Source: Fodinibacter sp963800505 (GTDB lineage Bacteria > Actinomycetota > Actinomycetes > Actinomycetales > Dermatophilaceae). Taken from it: a stretch of DNA of 64,000 nucleotides. Shown here piece after piece: positions 1 through 7,146 of this stretch. The notes beneath the pieces are model-generated. The model was not told the origin of the DNA. It ran no database searches and saw only the letters and a list, made by a program, of their open reading frames with translations. The stretch spans positions 186,001 to 250,000 of the forward strand of contig CAWDBL010000037.1 of assembly GCA_963800505.1 (NCBI GenBank), given 5' to 3'. Position 1 is the stretch's first letter. The number at the start of each line of letters is the position of its first letter. Position numbers and translations under genes: made by a program.

Positions 1-986
1 CCTCGGCCGTCGCGGTGATGATCGGTGCGAGTGCGCTCGCGGCTGTGGCCACCGTGCTGGTCGTGCTGGCCGTGACCGCGGTGAACCGGCTCTACGCGCG
101 AACTGCGTTGCCGGAGTTCTACGCCAACGCGATCAACGCGATGGTGGCGACGCTCCTCGCTGGGGCGGTGTACGCCGGGGCCATCGCGCTCGGGCGGCCC
201 ATGGAGGAGCAGGACTTCGCGTTCATCGTGGCCGGCGGCATCGTCGCCATGCTGCCCGGGCGCACGATGGCCGCCGCCATCGAGGACGTGCTGTTCGGCT
301 TCCCGCTCACCGGTGCCGGCCGGCTCCTCTCCGTGCTGGTCTCGCTGATGGGGCTGATCATCGGCATCGCCGGCGGGCTCACGGTGATGCTGTCGGTGAC
401 GACCATGCTCGAGTCCGACTTCGTCTCGCCGTCGGTGCTGCAGCTCAGGGTCAACCAGTCGTCGGTGGTCGCGGCGGTGGGGGGCGCCCTGGTCGTCGGG
501 CTGAGCGGCGCGGTGACGGTGCAGAGCCTGCGCCGGCTGATCCTGCCCACCGGGCTGCTGTCGGTCGGCACCGCCGTCGTGGCCGCCGCGCTCGGGCGCG
601 GGGTCGGCATCGGGGCCATCGCCGCCACCGGGGTCGCTGCCGTGGCCCTCGGGGCGGCTGGGCGGTTGGTGGCGGCGCGGCTCGGTGCCCCGTCGATGGT
701 GCTTGTGGTGCCGGCCAGCTTCGCCCTGCTGCCCGGCCTGACCATCTTCCGTGGGCTCTACGAGCTGGTCGCCGCGGGCGGGGACTCACCCGGCTCGCTG
801 ACCATCCAGTCCGGGCTCACCACGCTGCTCGGTGCAGGTGCGATCCTGGTCGCCATCGCGACGGGCACGGTGTTCGGCGAGATCCTCGCGTCGCCGTTGG
901 ACCGCTCGGCGCGCCGCGCCCGGCCCGAGGGCCGGGATGGTCGCGAGGGGCGCCACGACGACAGCGGCGACCTGCGGCGCGCCTGA
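1..986 (+). CDS. Threonine/serine exporter family protein, 5' truncated by window edge
   Basis: This is probably the C-terminal part of a ThrE-type threonine/serine exporter, an inner-membrane protein that exports amino acids by proton antiport. The frame is open to the first base of the window. GTG at 15 is therefore only the first available start, and the real start is probably upstream. The visible 323 residues form about nine or ten hydrophobic segments rich in Gly, Ala and Val. The tail after residue 290 is Arg-rich and cytoplasmic-looking. The last codons and the stop lie in an 11-bp tandem duplication (GCGCGCCTGAG twice, about 978-999), so the C-terminus may have been altered recently. 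The family call rests on overall membrane topology and resemblance to DUF1212/DUF3815 proteins, not on catalytic residues. Confidence 0.65.
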   Translation, partial: SAVAVMIGASALAAVATVLVVLAVTAVNRLYARTALPEFYANAINAMVATLLAGAVYAGAIALGRPMEEQDFAFIVAGGIVAMLPGRTMAAAIEDVLFGFPLTGAGRLLSVLVSLMGLIIGIAGGLTVMLSVTTMLESDFVSPSVLQLRVNQSSVVAAVGGALVVGLSGAVTVQSLRRLILPTGLLSVGTAVVAAALGRGVGIGAIAATGVAAVALGAAGRLVAARLGAPSMVLVVPASFALLPGLTIFRGLYELVAAGGDSPGSLTIQSGLTTLLGAGAILVAIATGTVFGEILASPLDRSARRARPEGRDGREGRHDDSGDLRRA

Positions 987-1199
987 GGCGCGCCTGAGGC
1001 TGGGGTGCGAGTGCGAGTGCGGGTCGCGGGTTCGGGGGCGGGTCGCGGGTTCGGCACACGCGGACGTTCGTGCGGCACGCGGAGATTGCTGCGTGCGCGT
1101 CGAAGTTCTGCGTGGTGCGTCACGGGCCCGCGGCGGATGCCGGGTGCTGGCATCCGCGTAGACTCCGGGGCTGTCCGCGCCCCCCGTCGGCGTGGGCCC

Positions 1200-1272
1200 G
1201 CTGGCGTGGCGCAATCGGTAGCGCACCTGTCTTGTAAACAGGGGGTTGAGGGTTCGAGTCCCTTCGCCAGCT
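1200..1272 (+). tRNA. tRNA-Thr (TGT)
   Basis: The cloverleaf is complete. The acceptor arm pairs GCTGGCG (1200-1206) with CGCCAGC (1265-1271). The D arm is GCGC-AATCGGTA-GCGC. The anticodon stem CCTGT/ACAGG encloses the loop CTTGTAA with anticodon TGT, and the T loop is TTCGAGT. CCA is not encoded. The 3' half, from 1231, is duplicated at 5337-5380, which shows that this gene was used as an integration site. Confidence 0.96.
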
Positions 1273-1274
1273 CA
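1231..1274 (+). repeat. attL: 3' end of tRNA-Thr, left copy of a 44-bp direct repeat
   Basis: Bases 1231-1274 run from the anticodon loop to just past the discriminator. They recur at 5337-5380 with one mismatch (TTCGAGT here, TTAGAGT there). A tRNA 3' end duplicated at both edges of a segment that begins with a tyrosine integrase is the classic footprint of site-specific integration. Confidence 0.9.
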
Positions 1275-1378
1275 ACGTAAGCCTTGCTCAAAACCCTTGT
1301 CCCGTGCTGCTATTGAGCACGCGCAGCAGCGCTTCCGGTGGGGACAGGAGTGATCACGGATGATCACGAGATGCCATA

Positions 1379-1400
1379 GATATCGCACGGATATCGCACG
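1379..1400 (+). repeat. Tandem TATCGCACG repeats (candidate integrase arm sites, left end)
   Basis: TATCGCACG occurs at 1381-1389 and 1392-1400 in tandem, just inside attL and just before the integrase start. The same 9-mer recurs near the right end at 5244-5252, with a one-base variant (TGTCGCACG) at 5209-5217. Short direct repeats near both att sites are typical of integrase arm-binding sites. That role is inferred. Confidence 0.45.
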
Positions 1401-1424
1401 ACTGTGGCACGAAACAGGTGCGTC

Positions 1425-2126
1425 ATGAGTGGTCGGAGCCGTCGGCGCGGCTTCGGCTGCGTGCGAAAGCTGCCCTCGGGCCGGTGGCAGGCGAGCTACG
1501 TGGGACCCGACCTCGTGAGGCGGTCGGCCCCGCACACCTTCGAGGCCAAGGCCGATGCCGAGGGGTGGCTGGGGGTGCGTTGGGAACAGGTGGTGTCGGG
1601 GCAGTAGCAGCCGCCAGTGCCGGTGTTCGTGGCAGCGCCGCTGACGTTCGACGCGTACTCCGCCCAATGGCTGAGGGAGCGTGCCCTCAAGCCCCGCACC
1701 CGGGAGGGCTACGAGCACCTGATGCGTCGTTACCTCCACCCGCTGCTCGGTCCGATGATCCTGGGCTCGATCACGCCCAGCGTGGTGCGCACCTGGTGGG
1801 CGAAGCTGCCGGCCGACAAGCCGACCGTTCGCGCTCGCAGCTATGCGCTGCTGAAGGCCGTCATGAACACCGCGGTCGCCGACGAGTTGATCGACAGCAA
1901 CCCGTGCCGCATCCGTGGAGGCGCCAACACTCCTCGAGCCCGGGAGATCCGCCCGGCGACTCTCGAGGAGCTCGAGGTGATCGTCGAGTCCATGCCGGAC
2001 CGACTTCGAGCGCTTGTGCTGCTGTGCGCCTGGTGCGCGCTGCGCAGTGGCGAGGTGCTCGCTCTGCGGCCCGAGGACTTCTCGCTCGACGGGAGCGAGG
2101 AGCTCGTACGACCACTGGATCGCTGA
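1425..2126 (+). pseudogene. Tyrosine recombinase (phage integrase), nonsense-mutated and C-terminally truncated
   Basis: ATG 1425 opens an N-terminal arm-binding domain (RGFGCVRKLPSGRW, about residues 6-20). An in-frame TAG follows at 1605-1607. The same frame then continues through a SAM-like core-binding domain (FDAYSAQWL through NPCRIRG) and reaches the first catalytic box, CALRSGEVLALRPED, with its arginine. Relatives usually read a Trp or similar residue at the amber position (TGEW-like). After about 2070 the homology stops, and the HxxR box and catalytic Tyr are absent. The DNA beyond reads as another gene on the opposite strand. The protein cannot recombine DNA, so the element is stranded. 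Confidence 0.85.
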
Positions 2127-2330
2127 CCACAGGGTCCGGTGCCGCTCGGTGCCGGCGCGGCGGGTCCCGTCGAGGACGTGGAACCGGCGCTCGAGGCGAT
2201 CGAGGAGGTCGACCGGGCTGAGCGTGGAGACGCGGGCGGCGGGGAGCTCCACGGCGAGGGGGATGCCGTCCAGACGGCGGCAGATCTCCTCGATGACGGC
2301 GCGTTCGGCGACAGCGTCGAAGGTCAGCTG
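2066..2330 (-). pseudogene. Fragment of an AfsR/LAL-type ATPase transcriptional regulator
   Basis: About 88 codons on the minus strand read as the end of the NB-ARC-like ATPase module of large actinobacterial regulators. Recognisable segments are EICRRLDGIPLAVEL, RVSTLSPVDLLDRL and TLWSAIQWSYELL. There is no start, no Walker motif and no DNA-binding domain. The left end runs into the truncated integrase (about 2066-2080), where both readings are plausible for a few codons. This is a clean junction between two unrelated gene pieces. Confidence 0.75.
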
Positions 2331-2333
2331 CCC

Positions 2334-2696
2334 TCAGAACTGCGTCCTATCGGCCGCCTGGCGGCGCAACCATCGGCGCGGGTGGTTCCCGGGTCCCACG
2401 AGGCCAGCCATGCCAACCACCAGCCAACCGCGGCCCTGGAGAAACCCTCGCCAGGTCTGCGGGCGAGGCTTGAACTGCACGGCGTACGCGTTCGGTCCGA
2501 GTGCCTCCCAAACTCGGCGGGAGGCCTCGATCACTCGTTCATCGTCAGCGGCCCCGCTACTCATCACCACCGATTCCCACAGCGGCGGCCCCGCCGCTGG
2601 GCCTTCGGCCTCCAGCGAGCGCAGGCGGGCCAGGACACCGTCCGTGGCCCAAGAGGATCCCTGAATGAGCGCCATCAGATCGTTGTGGCGAGCCAC
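2334..2696 (-). CDS. Hypothetical protein, 120 aa
   Basis: I do not recognise this protein. The start is GTG 2696, because GAGGAG sits 6 nt upstream (2703-2708) and the upstream part of the frame has no protein-like composition. The product has no signal peptide. One mildly hydrophobic stretch (GWLVVGMAGLVG) lies near residue 100. The C-terminal tail is basic. It lies between the regulator fragment and the DUF222 fragment inside the element remnant, so it may itself be an accessory cargo gene. Confidence 0.5.
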   Translation of the reverse strand: MARHNDLMALIQGSSWATDGVLARLRSLEAEGPAAGPPLWESVVMSSGAADDERVIEASRRVWEALGPNAYAVQFKPRPQTWRGFLQGRGWLVVGMAGLVGPGNHPRRWLRRQAADRTQF

Positions 2697-2765
2697 GACA
2701 GTCTCCTCGTCGTCACCACCTCGACGTTCGAGAACAGACCGCACACCCAGAGGCCTTCCAAGCGC

Positions 2766-2890
2766 CAACAGTGCGGGTTGCGGCGGTGGGCCGAGGAGCC
2801 GGGTGTGGACCGGTGGGAGGGCACGTTCCCCTCCGAGGAGGCCGCCCAGGCGTGGGCTGCGATCGACGCCCTCGGCAGAGCGACGCGGCT
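2766..2890 (+). pseudogene. DUF222/13E12 (HNH endonuclease) fragment
   Basis: Roughly 40 codons read CGLRRWAEEPGVDRW then GTFPSEEAAQAWAAIDALG. This matches the DUF222 domain of the intact gene at 45208-47568 (TGLRRWVAEPGVDEW ... GTFPSEDAATAWAAIDRL) at most positions. There is no start codon, no remaining DUF222 sequence and no HNH domain on either side. It is a relic of a second 13E12-type gene. Confidence 0.8.
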
Positions 2891-2966
2891 GCACCAGGGT
2901 TGGAGTGGCTGCTGGGCTGCTGCCGATTGACTACCCCGCAGAGAAGACTCGCAGTGCCACCAGCGC

Positions 2967-3806
2967 CTAAGCTGGCTTGCGGACCAGCGCCTCGATGATG
3001 GTGAGCCGTCCCTCCTCGGCACTGCGCACCACGTTGATCTGCAGGTCGCGGATGCCCTCGCCCATGAGCGTCTGCAGGCCAAGTGGTGGCAGACCTTGTT
3101 CCTGCAGGCGCCGCCGGTTCTCCCGCAGGTCCGGCAGGATCTCCTCCGTCCGATCAAGAAACTTCACAAGGTCGAAGCCGGCCGCGGTCACGTCGGCGCG
3201 GGTCTCCTCGGTCGAGGAGAGAAAGCTCGTCGCCGGCCCCGCCGCCCACGGAAGCGGGTAGTGCGGCTCGCCGCAGGGCCCCGCGCCGTACTGGGAAAAG
3301 GCGAAGACGCCGCCCGGTCTCAGGACGCAAAACACCTCGGCGTAGAAGCGCCGCTTGTACTCGACATTCATGGCCACGTTCTGCGAGTACACGCGGTCGA
3401 AGGCTGCTTCGGAGAAGGGCAGATCCGTGGCGCTGCCCTCCACCACCCCCACACAGTCAGACAGGCCGGTGGCGGCATTCAGTTCTTCCGCGGCCCGGCA
3501 GAACTCGGGGGTCAGATCAAGTGAGGTGACATGGCAGCCGAACCGCGCCGCAATCCAGCGGGCTGGCCCACCGATGCCGCCACCGAGGTCAAGGAGGCGG
3601 TCACCGGGCTCAGGCCGTAGATGGGCGACCATCTCGTGGGTGGCCTTAACGCCCCGGCCATGGAAGTGGTCCAGCGGGGCGAGGACCTCTGGCGTGACTG
3701 GACCTGCATCATCGCCCTGCGCCGACCTAAGGGCAGCCAAGATGCGGGTGGCGATGTCGTCGCTGGAGTAGTGGTCCTGCACCTTGACGCCGGCTTGTTT
3801 GCTCAT
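2967..3806 (-). CDS. Class I SAM-dependent methyltransferase
   Basis: This 279-residue protein is of normal length for a Rossmann-fold methyltransferase. Motif I is LLDLGGGIGGPA (about residue 71). The acidic end of beta 2 is VTSLDLT (about 93). The motif around the third strand is VVEGSATDLPF, and the post-III segment is FCVLRPGGVFAFS. The long aromatic-rich C-terminal half resembles the sarcosine/dimethylglycine or polyketide-type methyltransferases that act on small molecules. The substrate cannot be read from the sequence. The gene sits alone on the minus strand in the element remnant, as the largest intact cargo gene. Confidence 0.85.
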   Translation of the reverse strand: MSKQAGVKVQDHYSSDDIATRILAALRSAQGDDAGPVTPEVLAPLDHFHGRGVKATHEMVAHLRPEPGDRLLDLGGGIGGPARWIAARFGCHVTSLDLTPEFCRAAEELNAATGLSDCVGVVEGSATDLPFSEAAFDRVYSQNVAMNVEYKRRFYAEVFCVLRPGGVFAFSQYGAGPCGEPHYPLPWAAGPATSFLSSTEETRADVTAAGFDLVKFLDRTEEILPDLRENRRRLQEQGLPPLGLQTLMGEGIRDLQINVVRSAEEGRLTIIEALVRKPA

Positions 3807-3910
3807 CAGTCCCGGTCTTCTACCTGTGGTGATTCCATCGGCGGTGTTATCCGAAAACGCGGCGAGCCATAAGCGTGCTGGGACCGCGTGTTGAGCTCTT
3901 TCCCGGGTCG

Positions 3911-4180
3911 CTAGCGCGAAGCCGCCCCCACGGTTCCGCCCTTGCGGTGCCGGACGGACACAACGAGGCCAAAGCCTCCCAGCAGCATCGCGGCGATCGC
4001 GCCTGCACTAGCAACCCCGGGCAGGCTCATCGGGTCAGCCAGCAGGGCCAACATCGAGAGGCCGATCGCGATCGGGTACCAGTGCCCCAAAAGCCCGCGT
4101 CTCCACGCAAGGAGACCCACTCCGTTGAGGAGGACAGCGATCGCCATCAGGGCGACAATCTCTGACCCGGAGAAGTTCAT
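3911..4180 (-). CDS. Small membrane protein, 89 aa
   Basis: The protein consists of about three hydrophobic helices (SEIVALMAIAVLLNGVGLLA, YPIAIGLSMLALLA, then GAIAAMLLGGFGLVVSV) and a short basic tail. ATG 4180 is chosen because residues upstream of it are Arg/Pro-rich shadow sequence. GGAGG abuts the ATG directly, so the ribosome-binding site is poorly spaced. No family is recognised. It is divergent from the small membrane protein at 4305. Confidence 0.55.
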   Translation of the reverse strand: MNFSGSEIVALMAIAVLLNGVGLLAWRRGLLGHWYPIAIGLSMLALLADPMSLPGVASAGAIAAMLLGGFGLVVSVRHRKGGTVGAASR

Positions 4181-4304
4181 CCTCCATGGTCGCAACTCAG
4201 CGCCAGTGGGGGAAGCCCGAACGTCCGCAAATGCCGCAGCGAGGAAGAGCAGATGCGCGCCGCGCCGTGGGCGTAGCCTTCGAGAACCAAGGGAGGAGGC
4301 CACC

Positions 4305-4556
4305 GTGATCCCGACAATGATCCTCTTCGGCCTCCTGCTCGGGCGGTGGTGGAAGCTAGCGCTCCTTGTCGGCACCTCAGGATGGACGGTCCTGCTGTGG
4401 TCGCAGGGACTTCTCGCCACGCCGACGGAGATCGTCGGGGCGGCCGTACTGGCGCTGGCCAACACCGCGGTCGGCGTTTTGGTCCACCAGGTCCTGCTGA
4501 CGTTCGTGCGTCGTGTTCGTGGTCATCCGCCGACCCAGGTCGAGGCCACACGCTGA
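4305..4556 (+). CDS. Small membrane protein, 83 aa
   Basis: GTG 4305 follows a strong ribosome-binding site (GGGAGGAGG, 4291-4299). The product has two transmembrane helices (ILFGLLLGRWWKLALLVGTS and the segment from IVGAAVLALANTAVGVLV onward) and a short basic C-terminus. It resembles many uncharacterised actinobacterial two-helix proteins. It lies between a divergent membrane gene and the toxin-antitoxin pair, so it may be element cargo. Confidence 0.6.
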   Translation: MIPTMILFGLLLGRWWKLALLVGTSGWTVLLWSQGLLATPTEIVGAAVLALANTAVGVLVHQVLLTFVRRVRGHPPTQVEATR

Positions 4557-4592
4557 CACACTCACATGCCGCTATCGGTGAGGTTAGTTCTC

Positions 4593-4629
4593 TGGACACC
4601 GAGCAGGGGTTCTGGTCATACTTGTGACC
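4593..4629 (+). promoter_or_regulatory. Candidate promoter and autoregulatory palindrome of the toxin-antitoxin operon
   Basis: A -35-like TGGACA (4593-4598) and a -10-like CATACT (4617-4622) are separated by 18 nt. The expected transcript start is then about 4629-4630, exactly at ATG 4630, so the mRNA would be leaderless. GGTCA-N6-TGACC (4614-4629) is a perfect inverted repeat that covers the -10 box. This placement would suit repression by the antitoxin or the TA complex, as in Phd/YefM systems. Binding is inferred. Confidence 0.45.
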
Positions 4630-4911
4630 ATGACGAGCATTCCGTTGGCCGATGCCAAGGCCCACCTGTCGGAGGTGGTGAGCCGAGTGAGCAAGCACCA
4701 CGAACGGGTCACGGTCACCGTGCACGGCCAGCCTTCAGCCGTCCTCCTCTCTCCGGATGACCTGGAGATGCTCGAAGAGACCATCGCCGTCTTGGGAGAC
4801 GCCGACCTGATGACCCAGCTGGCCGCAGCCGAGGCCGACCTGTCCGCTGGCCGGGTCGAGACCCAAGAGGACCTCGAGGTGGCGATGCGTTCACGCCGGA
4901 CCTCGGCGTGA
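4630..4911 (+). CDS. Type II antitoxin, Phd/YefM family
   Basis: The 93-residue protein begins MTSIPLADAKAHLSEVVSRV, the conserved N-terminal DNA-binding fold of Phd/YefM antitoxins. A VTVHGQPSAVLLSPDDLE segment follows and completes the dimer interface. The acidic C-terminal half (ADLSAGRVETQEDLE) would wrap the toxin. GTG 4624 is an alternative start two codons upstream, but the promoter position favours ATG 4630. The gene overlaps the toxin by 4 nt (GTGA), which implies translational coupling. In an integrated element, TA pairs usually stabilise the island. Confidence 0.88.
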   Translation: MTSIPLADAKAHLSEVVSRVSKHHERVTVTVHGQPSAVLLSPDDLEMLEETIAVLGDADLMTQLAAAEADLSAGRVETQEDLEVAMRSRRTSA

Positions 4912-5183
4912 ACGATCCGCGCTACCAGCTCCTGATCGTCTCGTCGGCTCGCCGGCACCTCACCGAAGACCTACCTGAAGCGGTCGCCACCGCCGCGTTC
5001 GAGTTCATCACTGGCCCGCTGCTCGAGAACCCGCACCGCGTCGGGAAGCAGCTCCGCCCACCCTTGGCCGACCGACACTTTGCGCGACGGGGCACCTACC
5101 GGGTCCTGTACCGCGTCGACGAGCAGGCCCGAACGGTGACCGTCTTGGCGATCGGCCACCGAGGCGACATCTACCGCGCGTGA
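4908..5183 (+). CDS. Type II toxin, RelE/ParE family
   Basis: This 91-residue protein has the typical RelE length and pattern. An N-terminal strand is followed by a basic helix pair (SARRHLTEDLPEAVATAAF) and then VGKQLRPPLADRHFARRGTYRVLYRVDE and VTVLAIGHRGDIYRA. The basic residues in YRVLYR and the terminal GHRGDIYR match those used for ribosome-dependent mRNA cleavage in RelE enzymes. ParE-type gyrase inhibitors share the fold, so the target is not settled. It starts with GTG inside the antitoxin stop codon. Confidence 0.88.
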   Translation: MNDPRYQLLIVSSARRHLTEDLPEAVATAAFEFITGPLLENPHRVGKQLRPPLADRHFARRGTYRVLYRVDEQARTVTVLAIGHRGDIYRA

Positions 5184-5208
5184 TGAAACGCGGAGCTGTC
5201 GGGCGGAT

Positions 5209-5252
5209 GTCGCACGACACAGGTAGGCACCCGAGGTCATCCGTATCGCACG
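5209..5252 (+). repeat. TGTCGCACG / TATCGCACG repeats (candidate arm sites, right end)
   Basis: TGTCGCACG lies at 5209-5217 and TATCGCACG at 5244-5252, in the same orientation as the tandem pair at 1381-1400. The pair lies about 85-130 nt inside attR. The placement supports their belonging to the element's recombination region. Confidence 0.4.
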
Positions 5253-5336
5253 CCGGTCGCACAACGGCGTTGACGAAGCCGCCAAAGGGCGCGTTTGTGC
5301 AGGTCAAGGCCCTTGTGACGGGACGTTCGGCGAGTC

Positions 5337-5380
5337 CTTGTAAACAGGGGGTTGAGGGTTAGAGTCCCTTCGCCAGCTCA
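5337..5380 (+). repeat. attR: partial copy of the tRNA-Thr 3' end
   Basis: The 44 bases match 1231-1274 except for one base in the T loop (TTAGAGT for TTCGAGT). The copy lacks the acceptor 5' strand, the D arm and the 5' side of the anticodon stem, so it is not a tRNA gene. It marks the right boundary of the inserted segment. Confidence 0.9.
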
Positions 5381-5983
5381 CACGCATAACTAGGCACCTG
5401 CTGGCGCAGCGGAGGCGTCCCACCGCCAAAGTCCTGGGCCGAGAACTCCGCGTGATGCGACGGACCACCACGATGCTGAGCGCTTTTCCATTTGCCGGGC
5501 CCTGTCGCTTGAGAGAATGACCAGGAGGAGGAAGACGACGTGGACGATTGGGAACAGCACGACGATGACGGCCCCGCCCGTGGCGGGGGCACAAGATCTC
5601 CGTACAGCCTCGACCCTGCCCGGCAAGTCCGGTCGACAAGCCGCGCGAGATCGTGGCGGCCACCCGACGGAGCGAATTGACGACTACCCGGCTCGCCTTC
5701 GGAGGCGGAGTGCCAGCGAATCGCCGTCCAATAAGCGGACATTGGCGGCCACTCGTATGGCACGTAGGCGGCCTGGCCCGGTGACCCTGCGCCGCGTGGC
5801 GATCACCGGGCACAGCCTGGCTGCATGTCTCCACGCGCACTCGTCCGCAGATGCCGACTCCGGTGAAGATGACGCCGACCGTGGTCGCGCGTGTAATTGC
5901 ATCTGGCCTGAAGGGCGCCAGCCCGAGTGAGAGACTGCGCGGTGTCGGCCCTACGGCTTCCTTGCTGCTCGGGAGTGGCAACA
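5381..5983. other. Region without a convincing gene
   Basis: No frame here has a convincing start, ribosome-binding site and protein-like composition together. On the minus strand around 5500-5590 a stretch encodes IVVLFPIVHVVFLLLVILSS, a likely relic of a membrane helix. A copy of the dispersed CTGCATGTCT repeat lies at 5821-5850. The region looks like decayed coding DNA next to the attR site. Confidence 0.4.
5821..5850 (-). repeat. Dispersed CTGCATGTCT repeat, copy 1 (partial)
   Basis: CTGCATGTCTCCACGCGCAC at 5821-5840 resembles CTGCATGTCTCCAGGCGCAC at 27294-27313, differing by one base. The similarity fades after about 30 bases. The relation to the copies at 23.5 and 27.3 kb is visible by eye only. 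Confidence 0.4.
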
Positions 5984-6217
5984 GTGGAGCAGCACTCAGC
6001 GGCGAACGAACTGAATGGATCGCCAGCCCACCGCGACGGCACTTGGGCACTCCTTGCTCCGCTCGGTGCTGGGGCCGTCATTCTCTTCCTGAACTCGCTC
6101 GGGCCGGGCAGTGCAGCAGCGCTCCTGATCGGCTTGGCTCTCCGTTGTCCGCCTGCAACGGCCGCGGATCGGTCGTGGATGCGTTTGTCATGCCCGGTCC
6201 CGGAGCTGCCGCCCTGA
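5984..6217 (+). CDS. Possible small single-helix membrane protein, 77 aa
   Basis: GTG 5984 follows GGGAG by 8 nt. One clear hydrophobic segment (GAGAVILFLNSLGPGSAAAL) lies near residues 27-50. The rest is low in information, and the C-terminal third looks like non-coding composition. It may be a fragment of a larger membrane protein in this decayed region. No family is recognised. Confidence 0.3.
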   Translation: MEQHSAANELNGSPAHRDGTWALLAPLGAGAVILFLNSLGPGSAAALLIGLALRCPPATAADRSWMRLSCPVPELPP

Positions 6218-6226
6218 AGCGTCCTG

Positions 6227-6611
6227 TCGCGCCGATCGGCGCGAGTACGGTTGGCTCCGTGACTGCTCGATCTTGCCCACCCCGCCCTCCGTGGCGGGTG
6301 TTGGTCACGGATCGGAGCCCAGATGGCTCACTCACCTCACCGGCAGCACAAGGGCTGCCAGCTCTGTAAGCCGCACAAGAACCGTCGCCTTGGTCGTGCC
6401 GCGCGCGAACCATGGGCTGTCCTGAGGCAGATCGGAAAGAAGCGGCGCCTGATCCGAGGGGACCTCGGGGACGCCTAACGTCCTCAACTGTCCGCGTTGG
6501 AGGCGCGCTCTCTTGTCGCTGGCTTCTCGGGGAGGCAGGACGCGGCAAGCCGTTGGTTTCGGGGCTCGGGTTTCGGTGCCTGATCTTGTTCAGTGCCCGG
6601 GTCGACCCGGG
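6227..6611. other. Two perfect palindromes flanking a small gene
   Basis: TCGCGCCGATCGGCGCGA (6227-6244) and CCCGGGTCGACCCGGG (6596-6611) are perfect self-complementary sequences of 18 and 16 bp. They lie upstream and downstream of the small gene at 6323-6478. A looser hairpin (CACCCCGCC with GGCGGGTG, about 6279-6301) also precedes that gene. These could be terminators or operators. Nothing in the sequence decides which. Confidence 0.45.
6323..6478 (+). CDS. Small basic CxxC / CKPHK-motif protein, 51 aa
   Basis: ATG 6323 follows GGAG by 6 nt. The reading is MAHSPHRQHKGCQLCKPHKN followed by a very basic tail with GKKRRLIRGD near the end. Two cysteines in CQLC, with His and Lys next to them, form a knuckle-like element that could bind zinc or nucleic acid. 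Very similar short CKPHK proteins occur as uncharacterised genes in Actinobacteria, from my recollection of the pattern. This is the most gene-like segment of the 5.4-7.1 kb region. Confidence 0.65.
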   Translation: MAHSPHRQHKGCQLCKPHKNRRLGRAAREPWAVLRQIGKKRRLIRGDLGDA

Positions 6612-6719
6612 GGGCGGGGACGCGGGGCCGCGGTGCGTTGTGAGTACCGCCGGAGGTGAGGTCGTCGGTGTCGTGTCCTCCCGCCCGGAGGAGGCGGCGG
6701 AAGGGTTTGGGACCTCACG

Positions 6720-6836
6720 ATGATCGCCGTGGACTCCGCACGCCGGGGCGGTGGGATCGGACCTGAGCTGCGGCGGCACGTCGAAGTGATGCTGGAAGCG
6801 CAGGGCGCGCGGCTTCTCGCCGTGCGCGCCTCGTGA
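6720..6836 (+). pseudogene. GNAT acetyltransferase fragment (acetyl-CoA loop)
   Basis: The 38 codons contain VDSARRGGGIGPELRRHVE and then EAQGARLLAVRAS. This is the R/QxxGxG/A pyrophosphate loop and following helix of a GNAT acetyltransferase. The N-terminal two-thirds and the last strand are absent. The ATG may be coincidental. It reads as a degraded remnant. Confidence 0.65.
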
Positions 6837-7146
6837 ACGGCGCACTACGACGGCGCACGAGACTTCACGAACGAGCGAAGTACGACCGAGCGGCAACCGT
6901 GAGGGACTGGTGGACCGATGGAGATGACCTGGATCACCACGTCAAGCGGCGCCCGAAGGACAGCCAAGAAGAAGCTTGATGTCTCCGCCGCGCCAGACTC
7001 AACCCGCCAGGCGCACCTGGAAGTCGGGCGCCCCACACGCCCTCATCCGCCGCAACTCGCGCGTGAGCCAACGCCGTGCTGGTCGCCAGTACTCACTGAC
7101 CTGATGCCATCTGCCCTGGTCTCGCGGTCACGACGCCGGGGATCGG

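Noticed and set aside
2139..2930. 263-codon plus-strand ORF over 2139-2930
   Set aside because: Only its last 40 codons match a family (DUF222). The rest is the shadow of minus-strand sequences.
3942..4304. Upstream part of the plus-strand frame before 4305
   Set aside because: It lies opposite the minus-strand membrane gene and lacks protein character. GTG 4305 with its strong ribosome-binding site is the sound start.
5337..5380. Second tRNA-Thr
   Set aside because: The copy lacks the acceptor 5' strand, D arm and half of the anticodon stem, and has a T-loop change. It is an att repeat.
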